Assembly (NCBI GenBank): GCA_019310385.1
Contig: JAFDEK010000003.1
Span: 55,183 to 119,182 of the forward strand
Length of the DNA stretch: 64,000 nt
Source of the DNA: Deltaproteobacteria bacterium
GTDB taxonomy: Bacteria; Myxococcota_A; UBA9160; UBA4427
Direction of reading: 5' to 3'
The notes beneath the pieces are model-generated. The model worked only from the letters and a program-made list of their open reading frames with translations. It was not told the DNA's origin and did not search any database. Made by a program: the position numbers and the translations under genes. Each line of letters starts with the position of its first letter. Within the stretch, counting starts at the first letter, position 1. Of the stretch, positions 61,273 through 64,000 are shown one piece after another.

Positions 61273-62765
61273 CGCTGGCCGCGGCCTTTCTGCTGCCGGG
61301 CGTCGCGGCCATCGTGTTGTGGCTGTGGCGGCCCCCGGCCCCGGTCTCGCGCAGGGCCACCATCGCGGTCGCTGCGCTGCTCGTGCTGCTGGCGCTGCGA
61401 TTGCTGGTGCTGGCCGGCCAGGGCGAGATCGCGGTCCACGGATTCGGGAGCTGGCGCCCGCCCTACGGTGTGGTGTTCGCCGTGGATCGCCTCTCGGCGC
61501 TCTTCATTGCCCTGCACGCCGTGCTGCTTCTGCTCAGCGTCGTGATCCTGCGCGCCTCGGCCCACGGCGAGCTCGCGCTGCGCCGCGCCCACCCGCTTCT
61601 CATGCTGGCGACTATGGGCCTCGTGGGCGCCTTCGCGACGGGCGATCTCTTCAACCTCTTCGTCATGTTCGAGCTGGTGCTGGTCTGTTCCTACGTGCTG
61701 CTCCAGGTGCCGGGCAGCGGGCGATCCGTGGCCGCCGCGCTTCCGGTGGTGGTGATCAACCTGGTGGCGTCACTGCTCTTCCTGGCGGGCCTGGGGCTGC
61801 TCTACGGGATCTGCGGCTCCCTCAATCTGGCTGACCTGATCGCGCAGTTCCCCAGCGCGCCGGCCTCGCTGCGCCGCGCGGCCCTGGCGATGCTGGTCGT
61901 CGCCTTTGGCACCAAGGCGGCGCTCGTGCCTCTCTGCTTCTGGATGCCGGCCAGCTATCCCACCCTCTGCGGTCCCGTGGCGGCCCTCTTCGCCGGCATC
62001 ATGACGAAGCTCGGCGTCTACGCCCTGCTGCGCATCCTGCCCCTGTTGCGTGCGGATGCCCTGGTGCTCGAGATCCTCGTCTGGGCGGGGGCGCTCTCGG
62101 CGCTGCTCGGCGTGTTGGCGGCGCTCTCGCAGTACGAGATGCGGCGTCTCCTCGCCTTCCACAGTGTTTCCCAGGTGGGCTACATGGTCCTGGGGCTGGG
62201 CCTCGCCAGCACGGCGGGGATCGCAGGGGCGATCTTCTTCGCCTTGCACCACTCGCTGGTGAAATCGACGCTCTACTTCGTGGCCGACGAGCTCGAGCGC
62301 CGCAATTCCAGCCGCGACCTGCGCGCCATGCACCCGAACGCTCTGGGAAGCTCGCTCCTGGCGCCTTGCTTCGGGGTGGCGGCCTTTGCGCTCGCCGGTC
62401 TGCCGCCCTTCTCGGGCTTCTTCGGCAAGCTCGCGGTCTTTCGTGCCGGCATCGAGGACGAGCGCTGGGTGGGCCTCGCCCTGCTGCTCCTGGCTTCCGT
62501 GTTCACGCTGGCCAGCATGTTGAAGATCTGGCACTTCGCCTTTCACACCCGTGCCGGCGGCGCTTCGACCACGCCGCGACCGGGGCTGGCCGAGCCGCGG
62601 GGTCTGCTCGCCGCGGCGGGCCTCGTGCTGGCGATGAGCTTCGCGGCGGGCCCCGTCTATCGCTACGCCGAGGCGGCGGCGGCGGATCTCGTCGATCCCG
62701 CGCCCTACAGCGAGGCGGTTCGCGCGGTCGCGGGCCATCCGCTCCAGGAAGAGGGCCGGCCCTGA
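61269..62765 (+). CDS. mrpD: Na+/H+ antiporter subunit D
   Basis: 498 aa, NuoN/M-like, fourteen membrane segments. FNLFVMFELVLVCSYVLLQV, AALVPLCFWMPASYPTLCGP, RRLLAFHSVSQVGYMVLGLG and ALHHSLVKSTLYFVADELER carry the proton-channel Lys/Glu positions. GTG overlaps the mrpC stop by 4 bp. Together with MrpA it forms the ion-translocating part of the complex. Confidence 0.94.
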   Translation: MTLAAAFLLPGVAAIVLWLWRPPAPVSRRATIAVAALLVLLALRLLVLAGQGEIAVHGFGSWRPPYGVVFAVDRLSALFIALHAVLLLLSVVILRASAHGELALRRAHPLLMLATMGLVGAFATGDLFNLFVMFELVLVCSYVLLQVPGSGRSVAAALPVVVINLVASLLFLAGLGLLYGICGSLNLADLIAQFPSAPASLRRAALAMLVVAFGTKAALVPLCFWMPASYPTLCGPVAALFAGIMTKLGVYALLRILPLLRADALVLEILVWAGALSALLGVLAALSQYEMRRLLAFHSVSQVGYMVLGLGLASTAGIAGAIFFALHHSLVKSTLYFVADELERRNSSRDLRAMHPNALGSSLLAPCFGVAAFALAGLPPFSGFFGKLAVFRAGIEDERWVGLALLLLASVFTLASMLKIWHFAFHTRAGGASTTPRPGLAEPRGLLAAAGLVLAMSFAAGPVYRYAEAAAADLVDPAPYSEAVRAVAGHPLQEEGRP

Positions 62766-63271
62766 TGTCGACCTTCTTCTACATGCTGCTCGCCGGTGTG
62801 GTGTGGATGGCCCTGCGTCAGAGCATCGATCCGCTGACCTTCGGCGTGGGGGCCGTGATCGGTGCGCTCATGTGGCGCGTCTTCGGCGCCCCGGCGCGAC
62901 GCTCCTTCAGTCCCCTGCGCGCCCTGCGCTTCGCGTGGATCTCGCTGGGGCTGCTGCTGGTCTTCCTGTGGGAGCTCGGGGTCGCCAACGTCGAGCAGCT
63001 CCGCGTGATCTTCGCGCCCCGCATCGACGTCCGGCCCTACTGGGTGGATTATCGCAGCGAGCTCGAGACCCACACTTCGCGGGCCCTGCTCGGCCTCATG
63101 ATCGCCATGACGCCCGGCTCGATCACCTGCGAGGAGATCGAAGAGCTCGAAGCAGGCGACCGGGTGTGCCATGTCCGCATACACCTCTTGAATTCCCTGG
63201 ATCCCGAAGCCCAGCTCGAGCGCATTCGCAAGCGCCTCGAGGCGCCGCTGCTGAAGCTGGAGCAGCTGTGA
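62765..63271 (+). CDS. mrpE: Na+/H+ antiporter subunit E
   Basis: 168 aa. Two N-terminal membrane segments (FFYMLLAGVVWMALRQ, GLLLVFLWELGVANVEQL) then a soluble part (LGLMIAMTPGSITCEEIE, VRIHLLNSLDPEAQLERI) of the MrpE type. Its ATG overlaps the mrpD stop by one base. Confidence 0.9.
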   Translation: MSTFFYMLLAGVVWMALRQSIDPLTFGVGAVIGALMWRVFGAPARRSFSPLRALRFAWISLGLLLVFLWELGVANVEQLRVIFAPRIDVRPYWVDYRSELETHTSRALLGLMIAMTPGSITCEEIEELEAGDRVCHVRIHLLNSLDPEAQLERIRKRLEAPLLKLEQL

Positions 63272-63726
63272 TCGACTTCGTCCAGTACGTCTACTTTGGC
63301 AGCGAGGTCGTGGTGGGGCTCTCGGCGCTGCTGATCCTCGTGCGCGTCTTCCGCGGCCCGTCGGTCTTCGACCGGGTGCTCGCTCTCGAAGCCCTCGCCC
63401 TGGCGGTGGTGGGCTTCCTGCTCCTGGAGGCCTACACCCGGGGCGGGCGCCTCTACGTCGACGCCGCCCTGGGCCTGGCGCTCTTCTCCTTCGTCGCCAC
63501 CGTGATGCTCACCTATGGGTCGTGGCCTTCGCGGGCCTCTCGTGCGCCCTTGGCGCCTTCTTCTATCTCGCCAGCGCGGTGGGGCTGCTGCGGCTGCCCG
63601 ATTTCTTCACCCGGGTGCACGCGCCCACCAAGGCCGCGACCCTGGGGATCATGTTCATGGCCCTGGGCTCCATGGCGCTCCACTTCGAACGCGGCCTCGA
63701 GGTGTGGCTCGAGGATCTCGTGCTGA
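63268..63726 (+). CDS. mrpF: Na+/H+ antiporter subunit F, abnormal C-terminal read-through
   Basis: 152 aa by reading frame, but the recognisable MrpF is about the first 83 residues: VVVGLSALLILVRVFRGPS, VFDRVLALEALALAVVGFL and LGLALFSFVATVMLTY, three membrane helices. Usual MrpF is about 90 aa. After residue 83 the frame runs Ser/Pro/Arg/Cys-rich through most of mrpG in another frame to 63726, which looks like a shadow rather than a domain. A small indel at the mrpF/mrpG join near 63516 would explain it. GTG overlaps the mrpE stop by 4 bp. Confidence 0.75.
   Translation: MIDFVQYVYFGSEVVVGLSALLILVRVFRGPSVFDRVLALEALALAVVGFLLLEAYTRGGRLYVDAALGLALFSFVATVMLTYGSWPSRASRAPLAPSSISPARWGCCGCPISSPGCTRPPRPRPWGSCSWPWAPWRSTSNAASRCGSRISC
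63403..63516. repeat. direct repeat, copy 1 (inside mrpF)
   Basis: 114 bp identical to 63887-64000; offset 484 bp. See copy 2. Confidence 0.95.
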
Positions 63727-63860
63727 TCCTCTTCGTATTCCTCACGGTTCCGGTCAGCAGCCAGATGCTCGTGCGCGCCGCCGCCGCCCGTGGCGTTCCC
63801 CAGGTGAAGCAGACCCGGGGTGTGCGCCCCTCCGCGGTGGAGCGCCTCGAGGAGGAGTGA
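63522..63860 (+). CDS. mrpG: Na+/H+ antiporter subunit G
   Basis: 112 aa. ALGAFFYLASAVGLLRLPDF, FTRVHAPTKAATLGIMFMAL and DLVLILFVFLTVPVSSQMLV give the three membrane segments of MrpG, with the PDFFTRxHAxTKAxTLG signature intact. GTG at 63522 is the earliest start in frame near the mrpF end; the true start may have been lost with the disturbed junction. Last subunit gene of the operon; it completes A to G. Confidence 0.85.
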   Translation: MAFAGLSCALGAFFYLASAVGLLRLPDFFTRVHAPTKAATLGIMFMALGSMALHFERGLEVWLEDLVLILFVFLTVPVSSQMLVRAAAARGVPQVKQTRGVRPSAVERLEEE

Positions 63861-63886
63861 GCCGGGGCTGCGGGCGGAGCACGGAC

Positions 63887-64000
63887 GCGGTGGTGGGCTT
63901 CCTGCTCCTGGAGGCCTACACCCGGGGCGGGCGCCTCTACGTCGACGCCGCCCTGGGCCTGGCGCTCTTCTCCTTCGTCGCCACCGTGATGCTCACCTAT
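63887..64000. repeat. direct repeat, copy 2 (window edge)
   Basis: Identical over 114 bp to mrpF positions 63403-63516 and cut by the window end, so the true repeat may be longer. It begins 27 bp after the mrpG stop. Confidence 0.95.

Noticed and set aside
63727-63886. Additional small gene after mrpG
   Set aside because: The only open frames are shadows of mrpG and the remaining gap is too short.

Overview
The window is strongly GC-rich bacterial DNA with dense genes, short gaps and many overlapping start/stop codons. It carries no rRNA, CRISPR array, integrase, phage gene or recognisable insertion sequence. The gene content (acyl-CoA dehydrogenase, acyl-CoA ligase, several SDRs, P450, sulfatase, multiheme lipoprotein, LpoB/YcfL-type and CsgG-like envelope proteins, a Ser/Thr kinase fused to a cyclase) suggests a free-living Gram-negative organism with versatile lipid and small-molecule metabolism. 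A deltaproteobacterial, Myxococcota or Binatota-like lineage is plausible, but that placement is inference from gene style, not from a marker gene.

Layout. 1-7.0 kb: a partial PEGA-like protein on + at the left edge, then on - an acyl-CoA dehydrogenase, a zinc alcohol dehydrogenase, a deoxyhypusine-synthase-like protein with Arg in place of the expected catalytic Lys, and a DUF255 thioredoxin-fold protein. 7.0-11.3 kb: an RlmI-like rRNA methyltransferase, a small toroid (squalene-cyclase-like) protein, an FMN-binding PNPOx protein and an exported FG-GAP protein. 11.4-15.1 kb: a tightly packed - operon of nuclease/phosphatase-fold protein, gamma-glutamyl-ligase-type glutamine synthetase, PuuD-like amidotransferase and an SDR, suggesting catabolism of an amine or polyamine. 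15.2-20.6 kb: an SDR, an epimerase, and a glycyl radical enzyme with its activase overlapping by 4 bp. 20.7-25.5 kb: a small membrane protein, aminoglycoside-phosphotransferase-like kinase, SpoIIAA/STAS-like protein, GST and acyl-CoA ligase.

25.7-38.6 kb is the most distinctive part. After a gene with a large internal in-frame deletion comes a six-gene - operon: a FlgT/CsgG-like exported protein, a triple-module CsgG/FlgT-like protein, a COG3014-like protein, a YcfL-like lipoprotein, an LpoB-like lipoprotein, and a cyclase-Ser/Thr kinase-Cache sensor. It is flanked on + by two further lipoproteins. It looks like an envelope assembly and signalling module.

38.7-46.4 kb: a GbsR-like regulator followed by an NmrA-like protein, with four copies of a GTTCnGAAC-type palindrome in front of both genes; then an S9 peptidase, a DUF1499 membrane protein, an enoyl-CoA hydratase and a sulfatase. 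46.5-51.5 kb: leuC-leuD on -, a second gene with an internal in-frame deletion, an eight-haem HEAT/TPR lipoprotein, and tRNA-Pro(TGG). 51.6-57.9 kb: TetR-P450 on -, divergent from TetR-RND transporter on +, then an LPP20-like lipoprotein. 57.95-63.9 kb: a complete Mrp-type Na+/H+ antiporter operon mrpABCDEFG. The last 114 bases repeat part of mrpF exactly.

Two genes have lost their middles in frame, several genes carry short tandem repeats of 9-48 bp, and mrpF/mrpG look disturbed at their junction. The region therefore shows signs of recent slippage or deletion, or of assembly error at repeats.
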